A stretch of DNA of 64,000 nucleotides, taken from positions 3,523,001-3,587,000 of the forward strand of contig NC_013204.1 in NCBI RefSeq assembly GCF_000024265.1, in the 5' to 3' direction. A program made the position numbers and the translations under genes. The notes below the pieces were generated by a model. That model ran no database searches. It was not told the origin of the DNA and was given only the letters and a program-made list of their open reading frames with translations. Positions 18,358 through 26,804 of the stretch are shown one piece after another. This DNA is from Eggerthella lenta DSM 2243. GTDB lineage: Bacteria > Actinomycetota > Coriobacteriia > Coriobacteriales > Eggerthellaceae. Position 1 is the first letter of the stretch; the number at the start of each line of letters is the position of its first letter.

Positions 18358-19281
18358 TCAGCCCAGTATACCGAATTCGTTGAGAACAAGTATGACGGCG
18401 GCCACAATCAGGAAGAAGCCGAAGACGAAGCGCAATGCGAGCTCGGGAACCACCCGCACAAGACGCGCGCCGATGACCGCGCCGGGAATAGAGCCCACGG
18501 CGATGGCAATGCCCGCCGCGTAATTGATGTTTCCCAGCAAAGCCTGCTCGACGACGCCGGGAATGGCGAGGATCATCACGGCGATCAGCGACGTGCCGGA
18601 CGCCTGGCGCATCTCGATGCCGATAAGAGACAGCATGAGGGGCACCATGATGAACCCGCCGCCCACGCCGACGTAGCCGGATGCCACGCCCGCGCCCAGG
18701 CCGATCCCTGCGCCGATGAGCAGCTGCTTGCGCGTGAGTTTGCGCGGCACAGGGTCGACGGCAGCGCCAGCCTGTGCGCTCACCTTCGTCGGATCGTCAA
18801 TCGCGTCGTCGTTCGCCGCAGCGTCGCCTACACGCTCGATGGCGGCTTCGTCCGGCTCGATCGTGCTGCTCGACGCTGCATGCTGTTGCGTGCGGTTCTG
18901 CGAGCGCATCTTGAAGGCCTTGCCCAGCATTTTCACCGCCGACCAGCCGATGATGAGCGCCGCAGCCACCATAATCATCCAGGCGGGCGAAATCTGCGCA
19001 AGCCACACGCCCAAAGGCGAGGTGAGCGCTCCGCCGAGGCCTGCCGCCACGCCAAGCGACACGATGCACGTTTTATGGCGTATATGGGATGCCGCGCCCG
19101 ATATGGACGTGGGAATAATGGCGAACAGCGACGTGGCCGTGGAAACGACGGGGCTCATGCCGAACGCCAAACGGAAGATGGGAACCATGACCGTGCCGCC
19201 TCCGATGCCCAGCAATCCGGACAAAATTCCGATAGCCACGCCGGCAATAGCCGGCAGCACGAACATAGCGAGCACATCCAT
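18358..19281 (-). CDS. TauE/SafE-family membrane permease
   Basis: 307 residues from the ATG at 19281 (MDVLAMFVLPAIAG). It has about eight transmembrane helices in two homologous halves typical of TauE/SafE sulfite or organosulfonate exporters. The first half has GLLGIGGGTVMVPI and the second half has the matching GYVGVGGGFIMVPLML; a polar loop of about 70 residues separates them. The substrate cannot be read from sequence; sulfite, sulfonates or other organic anions are typical. The start is uncertain because the ribosome-site-like GGAAAGGA lies about 15 bases upstream. It probably forms an operon with the LytS-like kinase. Confidence 0.82.
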   Translation of the reverse strand: MDVLAMFVLPAIAGVAIGILSGLLGIGGGTVMVPIFRLAFGMSPVVSTATSLFAIIPTSISGAASHIRHKTCIVSLGVAAGLGGALTSPLGVWLAQISPAWMIMVAAALIIGWSAVKMLGKAFKMRSQNRTQQHAASSSTIEPDEAAIERVGDAAANDDAIDDPTKVSAQAGAAVDPVPRKLTRKQLLIGAGIGLGAGVASGYVGVGGGFIMVPLMLSLIGIEMRQASGTSLIAVMILAIPGVVEQALLGNINYAAGIAIAVGSIPGAVIGARLVRVVPELALRFVFGFFLIVAAVILVLNEFGILG

Positions 19282-19403
19282 AGTTTGACGCCCGATCCTT
19301 TCCCGATCTCTCAACACGCGAGCCGCTCAACTGCACGCCATCGTACAGCTTAGACTGCGCCCCGTGGAGGCTCCGTCATGCAAACGTTGCCGAGCGTGCT
19401 TAT

Positions 19404-20711
19404 TTATTCCGCGACGTTCAGGCGAATCTCGCTCGTCACACCCGGATCGATGCCGGCCGCCGCGATGGCCGCCTGCGCCGAAGCAAGTCGATCGGCTCCG
19501 TTGCCGGCGCTGGCCTGGCGCTGCGCGGCCGACTGCATAAGCGCCGTACGCAGGATCTGATCGTTCTCCATGCGCGCCATCAGCTCCGGCCACACGAACT
19601 GGAACTCGAAGTACTTCGAGCAGTTGCGCTGGGCATACGTCGTCGCTTCGCCGGTGGCCGCCTTCGCCGCTTTCCGGTACGCCTTCTTGTCGGGGCGCGC
19701 CAAGCTCCTCAGAAAGGCGGTCAAACGAATGCGCTTCGTGATGCCTGGCTCAAGGAACGGGCCCGGATACGGCTCCAGCGAAGACGGCTTCACCTGCAAA
19801 AGGTCGATCTGCGTGCGGCTGTACTCCATCTTCCGGTATTCGTAGAGCCATCGGAAGATATCCTGACGGAAGCGCGTGCCCTCGCTCTCGGTTTCGGGAG
19901 GAAGGTGGCGCAGGCTCCACTGATTGTCGAACCAGATGTCCGAACCGTACATACGCAGGTCAAGCATGTAATCGAGATCTTCGCCGCGCGCGATCCAAGG
20001 ATCGAACGACAGACGCTTGAACGCCTCTTTATGCAAAGCAAGGCAGCCGCCGCACGTATGGTTCGATCGGGAAAGACGAGGGCCGCGCATGGCCTTCGAG
20101 ATCCATTTGTTGAAGGCCTTTCCCTGCTGCCAGAAATGGTTGTACCACTTGTCCTGGCTCTTCGACAGGTAGGAGCCTTCGGAATTGAAGTAGAAGCCGG
20201 TCTTGGCCAGGATGGGAATGCCCTTCTTCGTGAGCTTGCCCAGGCCGTACATGGCCTTCTGCAGGAAGTCGGCGTCATCCACCACTTCGTCGTCGTCGAG
20301 GAACACCACCGAGTCGAAGCCCAGCACGTCGGCCATCACCAGACCCAGGTTGCGCACCGCACCGTAGCCGGACAGGCCGATCTCCTTCTGCAGCTTGCCC
20401 AAACCCAGCTGCTCCATGCGCTGCTGGATAAGTGCCAGCTCGGGAGCGCCGATGACCACGGTGTTCAGCGAGGGAAAGCGCGAGACAACGCTTTGAACCT
20501 TCTCGGCCGCCTGGTTCTCGATCGACGGCTCGCTGACCACGAGCACGATGATCTGGCCGGCGCCGCGCACCTTCTGCAACGACGCAAGCAAACGCGGGAG
20601 CTCGCCGGGTTGCGAGATGGGAGTCGCGTGATCATAGGTCGTGAGCACGCTGCCGCCTTCTTTGCGGCGACGCGCGGACACGAAAGTGGGGATCACAATA
20701 ACGGGGTTCAT
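19404..20711 (-). CDS. GT2-like glycosyltransferase
   Basis: 435 residues. It begins with a Rossmann-like strand (MNPVIVIPTFVSAR) and contains the GT-A DXD-type motif VVFLDDDEVVDDADFL. Later acceptor-side motifs include TCGGCLALHKEAF and WIARGEDLDYML, where the ED pair matches the catalytic base region of family 2 enzymes. There is no membrane helix or signal, so it acts in the cytoplasm on a nucleotide sugar. Neighbouring genes give no pathway. The product may be a cell-surface glycan. Confidence 0.8.
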   Translation of the reverse strand: MNPVIVIPTFVSARRRKEGGSVLTTYDHATPISQPGELPRLLASLQKVRGAGQIIVLVVSEPSIENQAAEKVQSVVSRFPSLNTVVIGAPELALIQQRMEQLGLGKLQKEIGLSGYGAVRNLGLVMADVLGFDSVVFLDDDEVVDDADFLQKAMYGLGKLTKKGIPILAKTGFYFNSEGSYLSKSQDKWYNHFWQQGKAFNKWISKAMRGPRLSRSNHTCGGCLALHKEAFKRLSFDPWIARGEDLDYMLDLRMYGSDIWFDNQWSLRHLPPETESEGTRFRQDIFRWLYEYRKMEYSRTQIDLLQVKPSSLEPYPGPFLEPGITKRIRLTAFLRSLARPDKKAYRKAAKAATGEATTYAQRNCSKYFEFQFVWPELMARMENDQILRTALMQSAAQRQASAGNGADRLASAQAAIAAAGIDPGVTSEIRLNVAE

Positions 20712-20836
20712 GCACGTCCTTCACTCGGGTACAACTGCGAGGGCTCGGCCCAACCCCATATTGTAGCGATATACGCCCCGCAGCCTTGTCAATTCATCGA
20801 ATCAGTGAAGGCGAGCTATTTGGTCATATATTAAAA

Positions 20837-20874
20837 GAAAGCAGGCGCGGCTCACGCGTTCCGCGCCTGCTTTC
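20837..20874 (-). terminator. Rho-independent terminator of queT
   Basis: A 14-bp stem GAAAGCAGGCGCGG/CCGCGCCTGCTTTC with a 10-base loop is followed on the minus strand by TTTTAAT. It starts 3 bp past the queT stop codon. Confidence 0.9.
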
Positions 20875-20877
20875 CCG

Positions 20878-21447
20878 CTAGCGGGCTACTGCCTTCTTCA
20901 CCACGTCGAAGCGCTTGAGCGCGGAGAGCAGCGGAAGCCCCAACACGTAGATGACCAGGGCTTCGCCGAGACCGGTGGCCACCACGCCGAACAGGTACAT
21001 GGGCAGGTACAGCCCGTCGAGCGCGATAGACGTGAACGGGATGGTGTAGTAGCCCAGGCCTTGCAGCAGAAGGGGTAGATACGCAGGCACGATGAGCGCG
21101 TTCGCGATCACGGGGCCCAGCAGCGCCAGCTTCGGACGCTCGCGCATTTTCCAACACCACAGCGCGCCAAGGAACGTGGCCAGGCTGCCGAACACCACGT
21201 CCAGCATGCCCAGCGCCCCCGTTCCGTTGATGGCGAGCGCCATAAGGTTCGCGATGATGCACCCGACAGTGAGGCCGGGCACGGCCGCCGGCGTAAGCAC
21301 TGCCAGCACGCACACCGCCTCGGAGATGCGGAACTGCACCGGCCCCCAAGCCAGTCCTTGCAGCGCCAAAAGCGTGATGAGGGTGGCAGCCGCGTACACG
21401 GCCGCGATCATGCCCGCTTGGGCGACGTACGTCGTCTTCTTGTTCAT
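20878..21447 (-). CDS. queT: QueT-family queuosine-precursor transporter
   Basis: 189 residues from the ATG at 21447 (MNKKTTYVAQAG). It has five to six hydrophobic helices and the QueT signature (QFRISEAVCVLAVLTPAAVPGLTVGC, near residues 36-61). QueT is the substrate-binding S component of an energy-coupling-factor transporter for a 7-deazaguanine precursor of tRNA queuosine. An ECF energising module is not in the window and is presumably shared. The leader upstream may be structured, as queT genes are often under preQ1 riboswitch control, but I could not fit a known preQ1 consensus. An in-frame extension upstream is low-complexity and not used. Confidence 0.85.
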   Translation of the reverse strand: MNKKTTYVAQAGMIAAVYAAATLITLLALQGLAWGPVQFRISEAVCVLAVLTPAAVPGLTVGCIIANLMALAINGTGALGMLDVVFGSLATFLGALWCWKMRERPKLALLGPVIANALIVPAYLPLLLQGLGYYTIPFTSIALDGLYLPMYLFGVVATGLGEALVIYVLGLPLLSALKRFDVVKKAVAR

Positions 21448-21900
21448 GGATATGCTCCTGTTCTCCGCGCGGCGCGGTGCCGCGGGCTTTGGGCAGCTAG
21501 TAATCCGCGAGTGCAGGGCCCAACGATGCAAACGCGGAGCCGTCGACGGATGCGAGCGTGAGTTTCGCAACCGGCAAAGGCCGAAAGGAAGTATAGCAGA
21601 GGCGCGGCCGAGGGCGCACGGTAAAAGCACGAGGGGCGCCGCATGTCGCAAGCATCGAACACGGGGACGAACCGCCCTGCTTGCTATGCACGCCATGAAG
21701 CGCTTTTTGCACAAAAACCCGCGACGTTCGATAACAAGAAGGCCCGAAAGCGCGCCCAAGGGTGCAGCTTTCAGGCCTTCGATTATGCACGATGCTCTGA
21801 CCTGGCGCTTCACATTATCGCGCAGAAGCCTATCGCAAGCGAACGGTCAGCGAAATCACACATCGGCACTTTTTGTGCGTAGAAGCGCGCGGAGCGTGCA
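21448..21900. other. queT leader and intergenic region
   Basis: About 450 bases without a credible gene. On the minus strand a TATACT box lies about 140 bases before queT, leaving a long GC-rich leader with several short inverted repeats. Near 21740-21780 a strong hairpin (GAAGGCC-C-GAAAGC paired with GCTTTC-A-GGCCTTC) is present; its role is unknown. Confidence 0.4.
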
Positions 21901-22611
21901 TCACGCTGGATTCTGCACGGCATCGCCTACGCGCCCGGACTCCTCCTTGCGGCGGTCGATCGCGGCGCGGCGGATGCGAAGGACGGCGTAGCCCACGAAC
22001 ACCACCGAGTACACGACGACGGCCATCTGCGCAGGAGCGCCGCCGCGCAGGGCGGAGGGCACCAGCATGAGCAGCAGATGCACGTACACGAGGCCCCAGA
22101 AGGGATACGCCAGCAGCTGCACGCGCTTCCACGTCTCCTTCTTCATGCGCTTCTTCACCACGTTGAACGACGTCACCCCCAGCACGACCAGCAGCGCGAA
22201 CAGCGCCAACGCAAGCGCAAGCGCCACGGCGACATTGGTTTGCGGCAGCCCCGTCGAGAGGTTGGCCGCGTACGAGGAGAGGTAGATGGCCATGTGGCCC
22301 AGCGACAGCAGCCACGCCATGATGGACAGCTCGGCGCGGATGGGACGCAGGTACGTCGCCACGCGCGAGTCGCGCGCGAACACCCCGATGTACATCACGA
22401 CGGCGAACAGCGCGGTAGCCAGCGTGCACTTGTGCAACAGCAGGAACAGCGCGTCGTACAGCATCGGCGGTAGTCCCGCGAACGAGCCGACCACGAACAG
22501 CACGTCAAGCGTGGCAGCCAGGGCGTAGAACGCCAACGGACACGACTTGATGGGCCGCTTGCATGCGAACGCGAATGCCACAGCGCCCGCAAGAACCAAG
22601 ATGAGCGTCAT
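21901..22611 (-). CDS. Ferric-reductase-like / MsrQ-type six-helix membrane protein
   Basis: 236 residues from the ATG at 22611, sharing ATGA with the end of torD. About six transmembrane helices carry histidines in positions expected for b-heme ligands (LLHKC, SLGHMAIY, YVHLLLML) and the MsrQ/YedZ-like patterns IRAELSIMAWLLSLGH and ETWKRVQLLAYPFWGLVYVH. The family moves electrons between quinols and extracytoplasmic partners. Being last in the dms-type operon, it may serve as membrane anchor or quinol oxidase in place of the usual DmsC or NrfD subunit, which is absent. That role is inferred from position. Confidence 0.75.
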   Translation of the reverse strand: MTLILVLAGAVAFAFACKRPIKSCPLAFYALAATLDVLFVVGSFAGLPPMLYDALFLLLHKCTLATALFAVVMYIGVFARDSRVATYLRPIRAELSIMAWLLSLGHMAIYLSSYAANLSTGLPQTNVAVALALALALFALLVVLGVTSFNVVKKRMKKETWKRVQLLAYPFWGLVYVHLLLMLVPSALRGGAPAQMAVVVYSVVFVGYAVLRIRRAAIDRRKEESGRVGDAVQNPA

Positions 22612-23303
22612 GAGTGCACCTCCATCACCGTCAACGCCAGCGCCGCGAACGCGCAATAGGGCTTCTCGGCCGCAAGCTCCTGCGTGCGCTGCATGAACGC
22701 AGGGAGCCACGCTTGCGCATGCTCGCGCTCAAACGTCTGAATGCGCTCGGTCCAAGCAGCGACAGCTTCGGCATCGTCGCAGTTCAGAGCATCGGCGAGC
22801 TTCGCGTACAGATACGACAGGAATTCGAACTCCTCGAACACGCTATCGCACGGCTCTTTGCGCGCATTCTTCGCCACCACGCCCGCCTCGCGCATCAAGC
22901 GCTCTACATCCAGCGTCACCGGCGTGCGGAACAGCGCGGGAACGCCTTTCATCCCCCGCTCCACGTGCAGAAACGCGCTTTCGTACGGGAAGATGGGGGT
23001 GTGGCCGCCGGGTGCCAGGTACAGGCGCGAGTACACGATGCGCATATCGGCCAACAGATCGGCCGCCGACGCATCGCGCCAAGCAGCAAGCGCTTCAGCC
23101 GTCGAATCCGCCGCCGCCGGGTCGGCGCCCGCATCGAGCAGGCATGCCCGGGCATCGTCGGCGAACGACCCGTCGACCAGCCCTTGCGCCAGGCGCTCAT
23201 CGGGATACGCGAACGCGCACGACAACAACTCGAACGCATCGGCCTTCCCCACCGCCCGCTTCACCGCTTCTTCTCGCCCCATAAGTCCCCCTTGTTCCGA
23301 CAT
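22608..23303 (-). CDS. torD: TorD-family chaperone of the adjacent oxidoreductase
   Basis: 231 residues from 23303 (MSEQGGLM), or 224 from the internal ATG at 23282. It has the TorD helical pattern: DAFELLSCAFAYPDERL at the start, a central LADMRIVYSRLYLAPGGHTPIFPYESAF and a late CDSVFEEFEFLSYLYAKLADA. It would fold and deliver the catalytic subunit encoded two genes upstream to the Tat system. The 5' end touches a long hairpin in the 110-bp gap after dmsB. The stop codon overlaps the membrane protein gene. Confidence 0.85.
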   Translation of the reverse strand: MSEQGGLMGREEAVKRAVGKADAFELLSCAFAYPDERLAQGLVDGSFADDARACLLDAGADPAAADSTAEALAAWRDASAADLLADMRIVYSRLYLAPGGHTPIFPYESAFLHVERGMKGVPALFRTPVTLDVERLMREAGVVAKNARKEPCDSVFEEFEFLSYLYAKLADALNCDDAEAVAAWTERIQTFEREHAQAWLPAFMQRTQELAAEKPYCAFAALALTVMEVHS

Positions 23304-23357
23304 CTTCGCCCCAAAAACACGCCACAGCGCGTGAGGCGTGTTTTTGGAGCGAAGATG
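23301..23357 (-). promoter_or_regulatory. Long hairpin between dmsB and torD
   Basis: Arms at 23301-23323 and 23335-23357 match at 22 of 23 bases, with an 11-base loop. A second stem (CCTAAAGGG/CCCTTTAGG, about 23372-23398) lies next to it. The pair sits inside the operon and overlaps the first codon of torD. It may limit transcription or translation of the chaperone and anchor relative to the enzyme subunits. Confidence 0.55.
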
Positions 23358-23412
23358 CCCCGTGCGCCGGAGCCTAAAGGGGGCGATCCCCTTTAGGCCG
23401 TCAGCGCCTTAT

Positions 23413-24075
23413 TTACTGCAAGTAGTATACGCTCGGTTTCGTGCCGGCTTCCTCGTTGAGGAACATCGTCTCGCGTCCCTCGATGGCCTTCGACACGTCC
23501 GACTCGGGATCGTCTAGGTCGCCCCAGTAGCGCGCGCGGCCCGGGCACAGCTGCATGCAGGCGGGCACGTCGCCGCGGTCGATGAGGTTCTTGCAGAACG
23601 TGCACTTCTCCACCGTGCCACCCTTATGCGGCGGGGCATCGTACTCGCCCACCACGACGTCGAGGTAGTACTCGGGGCTCTTGATCAGCGTGCGCACGCC
23701 CTCGTACGGGCACGCCTTGATGCACGACTCACACCCGATGCACAGCTCGCTGTCCACCGAAACGATGCCCGTCTCCTCGTCCTTGGCGGTAGCGCCCGTC
23801 GGACACACATCGAGGCACGCAGGCTTCTCGCAATGCTGGCACTGCATCGGAAGGAAGTTCAACGTGCAATTGGGGAACGTGCCACCCGCGTTGTCGTTTG
23901 CGAGAGCCCCGCGCACCACTGCCGTCCCCAGCGTGTTCCAGTCATCGTCCGCCTTGGTGTACACCACATTGTACGAGAGGTCTTTCGGAAGGTTATTCGC
24001 AAACTTGCAAGCAGTCGCACAAGCTTGGCAGCCAATGCAGCGACGAAGATCAATAGCCATTCCGTATCGAGTCAT
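23413..24075 (-). CDS. dmsB: DmsB-type four-cluster ferredoxin subunit
   Basis: 220 residues with four [4Fe-4S] cysteine sets: CIGCQACATACK, CQHCEKPACLDVCP, CIGCESCIKACP and CTFCKNLIDRGDVPACMQLCP. This is the standard electron-transfer subunit of DMSO-reductase-family enzymes, passing electrons from the membrane anchor to the molybdopterin subunit. It has no signal peptide and would be carried out by the Tat leader of its partner. It starts 12 bp downstream of the catalytic subunit gene. Confidence 0.92.
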   Translation of the reverse strand: MTRYGMAIDLRRCIGCQACATACKFANNLPKDLSYNVVYTKADDDWNTLGTAVVRGALANDNAGGTFPNCTLNFLPMQCQHCEKPACLDVCPTGATAKDEETGIVSVDSELCIGCESCIKACPYEGVRTLIKSPEYYLDVVVGEYDAPPHKGGTVEKCTFCKNLIDRGDVPACMQLCPGRARYWGDLDDPESDVSKAIEGRETMFLNEEAGTKPSVYYLQ

Positions 24076-24087
24076 ATTCCCAACCTC

Positions 24088-26556
24088 CTAGAGCTTTTCG
24101 ATGGCCACGGCGCAGTCGAAGTACGACTGGTTCCTGCAAGCCTGGTTGTAATCATTGAACGTGGTACGTGCGAGATCGCCATCTATATGCTCACGCGTCA
24201 GGAAGCTGCGAGGGCAATGGAGCGACTTGCGCTGCTGCCCCGCGTTGAGCACGGCGAGCAAGGTGACGGATCCGCGATCGTTGTAAAGGCGAATCTCATC
24301 GCCCTCTTCAATGCCAAGCTCGGCGGCATCTTCGGGATTGATGCGGCACACCGGCTGCGCTTCAAACTCTTTCATATAATCCACGTCGTACCATTGCGTG
24401 TGCGTGCGCGTGCGCATATGCTCGCAGCAAATGGTGAAGGGGAACTGCTCGCGTATGGGATTGCCGAGATCTGCCTCGCGCGCCGGCTCCCAGTAGCAGG
24501 AGAACTTCTCCTTCTCAAGATCAACCTCTTGACCCATGTTGTAATCAGGCTTAGGAGCTTCACGATAGAACATGGCCCGCTTCGATGCCGTCTTGAAGAT
24601 ACCGCCTTCGAAAGCGACAGCCGGCTCGGTGTCGCAGCGCAGGTAGTTCTTCTCGCGCACCTTGTCGATGGTGATTCCGTTCTCCTTGCCGAAGGGCGTT
24701 GAGAGGCAGGTGTTCAGGTATTCGTCAGCAGTGAACTGGAAGAAGTCGCCATAGCCCATGCCCTCGGCCAACAGCTTGTAAATCTCGAAGTCGGGCTTGC
24801 TCTCGTACAAAGGCTCGATGGCTTTCTGGTTCCACAGCAGATAGGGGTTGCCGTAATAGCGCACACGCAGGTCCTCGGTTTCGAACCAATGGCACGCAGG
24901 CAGCAGGATGTCAGCGTATAGAGAAGTGTCGTTCATGGTCATGTCTTGGATAACGATGAACTCGAGCGCCTTCATAAGCTCGATGGTCTCGTTCTGCTCC
25001 GTCTGGTTTGAGACGATGTTGGTGCACGAAGCGTAGAAAGCCTTGACGGGGAACGGCTCGCCAAGCTTTTGACCGCTCGATACGACATTGAAGAAGTCGC
25101 TCCAGTTGATTATGGCACCCACTCCTTGAGGTACCTCGCCTGTCGTGCTCGGCAGCTGGAGGCAGGCTTGCACGTTGCCTTCTCCGAAATTCGGCTCACC
25201 CGTGTACAGGCCCGAACCCGGCTTGCCCATCTGGCCGGCGACCAGAAGGAGCGTGTTAACGCACTTCGAGCTGTAGATGCCGTTGTTGTAATGATTGAGG
25301 CCGAATTTCATATCCGTCTGCACGTTGCCTTCTTGCGTGTACAGATGAGCGAGATGTTTGATGTCGTCAGCGCTCACGCCGGTCACTTCCGAGGTATGTT
25401 CCAAAGTCCACGGCGCGACGGCTTCTCGGATCATCTCCATCTCCGTTTTCACGGCATGCCCGGCAATCTCGGGAACGTCGCCCATAGCAGGCTTCTTGGC
25501 TTCGCTGTGAGCAACGGCCTCGCCGGCTTCTTCGTCCCACACAACGCACGGATCGACCTTCTCTTCTTGGCCTTGCGCGTTGGTGGTCGTAGTAGGTTCT
25601 ACCCCCAAATCGCTCATGCGCAGGAACATGCCGTCTTCTTTGATGAGGAACGGCGCTTCGGTATGATCTCGCAGGAAGTCCGTCGCTTCCCAGCTCTGTT
25701 CGAGAATCTCGCGCACGACTCCCAGAGCAAGCGCGCCGTCGGTCGCAGGATGAACGGGAACGAACCAGTCGGCTTTCGAAGCCATGGTGCGGTAGGCGAT
25801 GTCGATGACTACGAGCTCGGAGCCGGCATCGCGGGCCTCGAGATAAAAATGCGTGCGCTGCTTGTCCGACACCGCAGTGTCACCACCCCAGATCACATGA
25901 TGGTCAGCGTTGGGAACGTCCGAAGCACGGTTTCCGGCCGAGCCGGGGCCGAACATGTAGGTCCAAGACATGGGCGTGGCGATATCGCGGTCCGGCAGAA
26001 CACGGCTCGCCCCCATGACATTGAGCAGACGCGCCATGACGGAGCCTTCCGGGGCTCCTCCGCCAAGTTCGGCGGTGTTGCCACTACCCAGGAAGAACGC
26101 AATGGACGTGGGACCAAACTCGTCAATGTACTGCTTCCACTTATCGGTGATTTCGGAGATGGCCTCGTCCCAGGTGATACGCTCGAACTCTCCCGCGCCA
26201 CGTTCGCCGACGCGACGCATGGGATATTGCAGACGCTCAGAGCTGTATACGCGCGCAGGCTGCGAGAGCCCCTTGGGGCAGATGCGGTCGAATTCCGGGC
26301 CGTCCTCGAAATGGCCCGCCGTGGTGCGGACGACCTGCCCGTCGCGAACATGGACATCCAGATAGCAGCCCTGGCCGCATTGGGAGCGGCAGGCACCGGA
26401 GAAGATTTGCGTCTCGGGGGCTCCCTTTTGCGGTTCGGCTTTTTCCAGGTTCTGGGTTTGGGGGCTGCAGCCTACCAGCGCGCCTGTCGCCGTCAGCGCC
26501 GCCGCACCCTTGATGAAGCTCCTGCGGGTGAACCCATGCGTTGCTTGTTCAGCCAT
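24088..26556 (-). CDS. Tat-exported molybdopterin oxidoreductase, DMSO reductase family
   Basis: 822 residues from the ATG at 26556 with a GGAG ribosome site. The N-terminus has a twin-arginine motif (RRSFIKG, Arg11-Arg12), a hydrophobic stretch and a lipobox-like LVGC with Cys30, so it may be a Tat lipoprotein. The [4Fe-4S] ligands are C56, C60, C64 and C93. The molybdopterin domains follow (FLGSGNTAELGG, VIWGGDTAVSDKQRT, HPATDGALALGVV, and the C-terminal dinucleotide-binding region). The acceptor cannot be predicted; DMSO, nitrate, tetrathionate and dietary catechols or drugs are all handled by relatives in gut Coriobacteriia. Operon order is catalytic subunit, dmsB, torD, membrane protein. 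Confidence 0.88.
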   Translation of the reverse strand: MAEQATHGFTRRSFIKGAAALTATGALVGCSPQTQNLEKAEPQKGAPETQIFSGACRSQCGQGCYLDVHVRDGQVVRTTAGHFEDGPEFDRICPKGLSQPARVYSSERLQYPMRRVGERGAGEFERITWDEAISEITDKWKQYIDEFGPTSIAFFLGSGNTAELGGGAPEGSVMARLLNVMGASRVLPDRDIATPMSWTYMFGPGSAGNRASDVPNADHHVIWGGDTAVSDKQRTHFYLEARDAGSELVVIDIAYRTMASKADWFVPVHPATDGALALGVVREILEQSWEATDFLRDHTEAPFLIKEDGMFLRMSDLGVEPTTTTNAQGQEEKVDPCVVWDEEAGEAVAHSEAKKPAMGDVPEIAGHAVKTEMEMIREAVAPWTLEHTSEVTGVSADDIKHLAHLYTQEGNVQTDMKFGLNHYNNGIYSSKCVNTLLLVAGQMGKPGSGLYTGEPNFGEGNVQACLQLPSTTGEVPQGVGAIINWSDFFNVVSSGQKLGEPFPVKAFYASCTNIVSNQTEQNETIELMKALEFIVIQDMTMNDTSLYADILLPACHWFETEDLRVRYYGNPYLLWNQKAIEPLYESKPDFEIYKLLAEGMGYGDFFQFTADEYLNTCLSTPFGKENGITIDKVREKNYLRCDTEPAVAFEGGIFKTASKRAMFYREAPKPDYNMGQEVDLEKEKFSCYWEPAREADLGNPIREQFPFTICCEHMRTRTHTQWYDVDYMKEFEAQPVCRINPEDAAELGIEEGDEIRLYNDRGSVTLLAVLNAGQQRKSLHCPRSFLTREHIDGDLARTTFNDYNQACRNQSYFDCAVAIEKL

Positions 26557-26604
26557 GTGTGCTCCTCTCTTTTTCACTCCTCGGCCGCAAGGCCTTCCGA
26601 TGCT

Positions 26605-26650
26605 CGCCCTTCGCAGATAGCGGGGAGGGGATCGCGTTCTGCGAAGGGCG
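26605..26650 (-). promoter_or_regulatory. Inverted repeat in the leader of the oxidoreductase operon
   Basis: Perfect 13-bp arms CGCCCTTCGCAGA (26605-26617) and TCTGCGAAGGGCG (26638-26650) lie 48-94 bp upstream of the catalytic subunit start. This could be an RNA hairpin in the leader or an operator. The AT-rich promoter region with GTTAA/TTAAC repeats lies further upstream near 26720-26770. Confidence 0.45.
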
Positions 26651-26804
26651 GGGTGAAAAGCCTCGTTCCCCTGGCCTTTCATGAGTTTCACTTTACGGAG
26701 CGCCGAAGGATATTGCGATAAATCGGAAATAAGTTTTGCGTTAAAAAATTCTTAACCACGTATTAACGCCGCTGGTCAAAGAGCTGTTCGAGGCATTACA
26801 GCGA

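Noticed and set aside
21448-21620. preQ1-I riboswitch
   Set aside because: The compact preQ1-I pseudoknot consensus with its A-rich tail could not be found; kept only as a possible leader.
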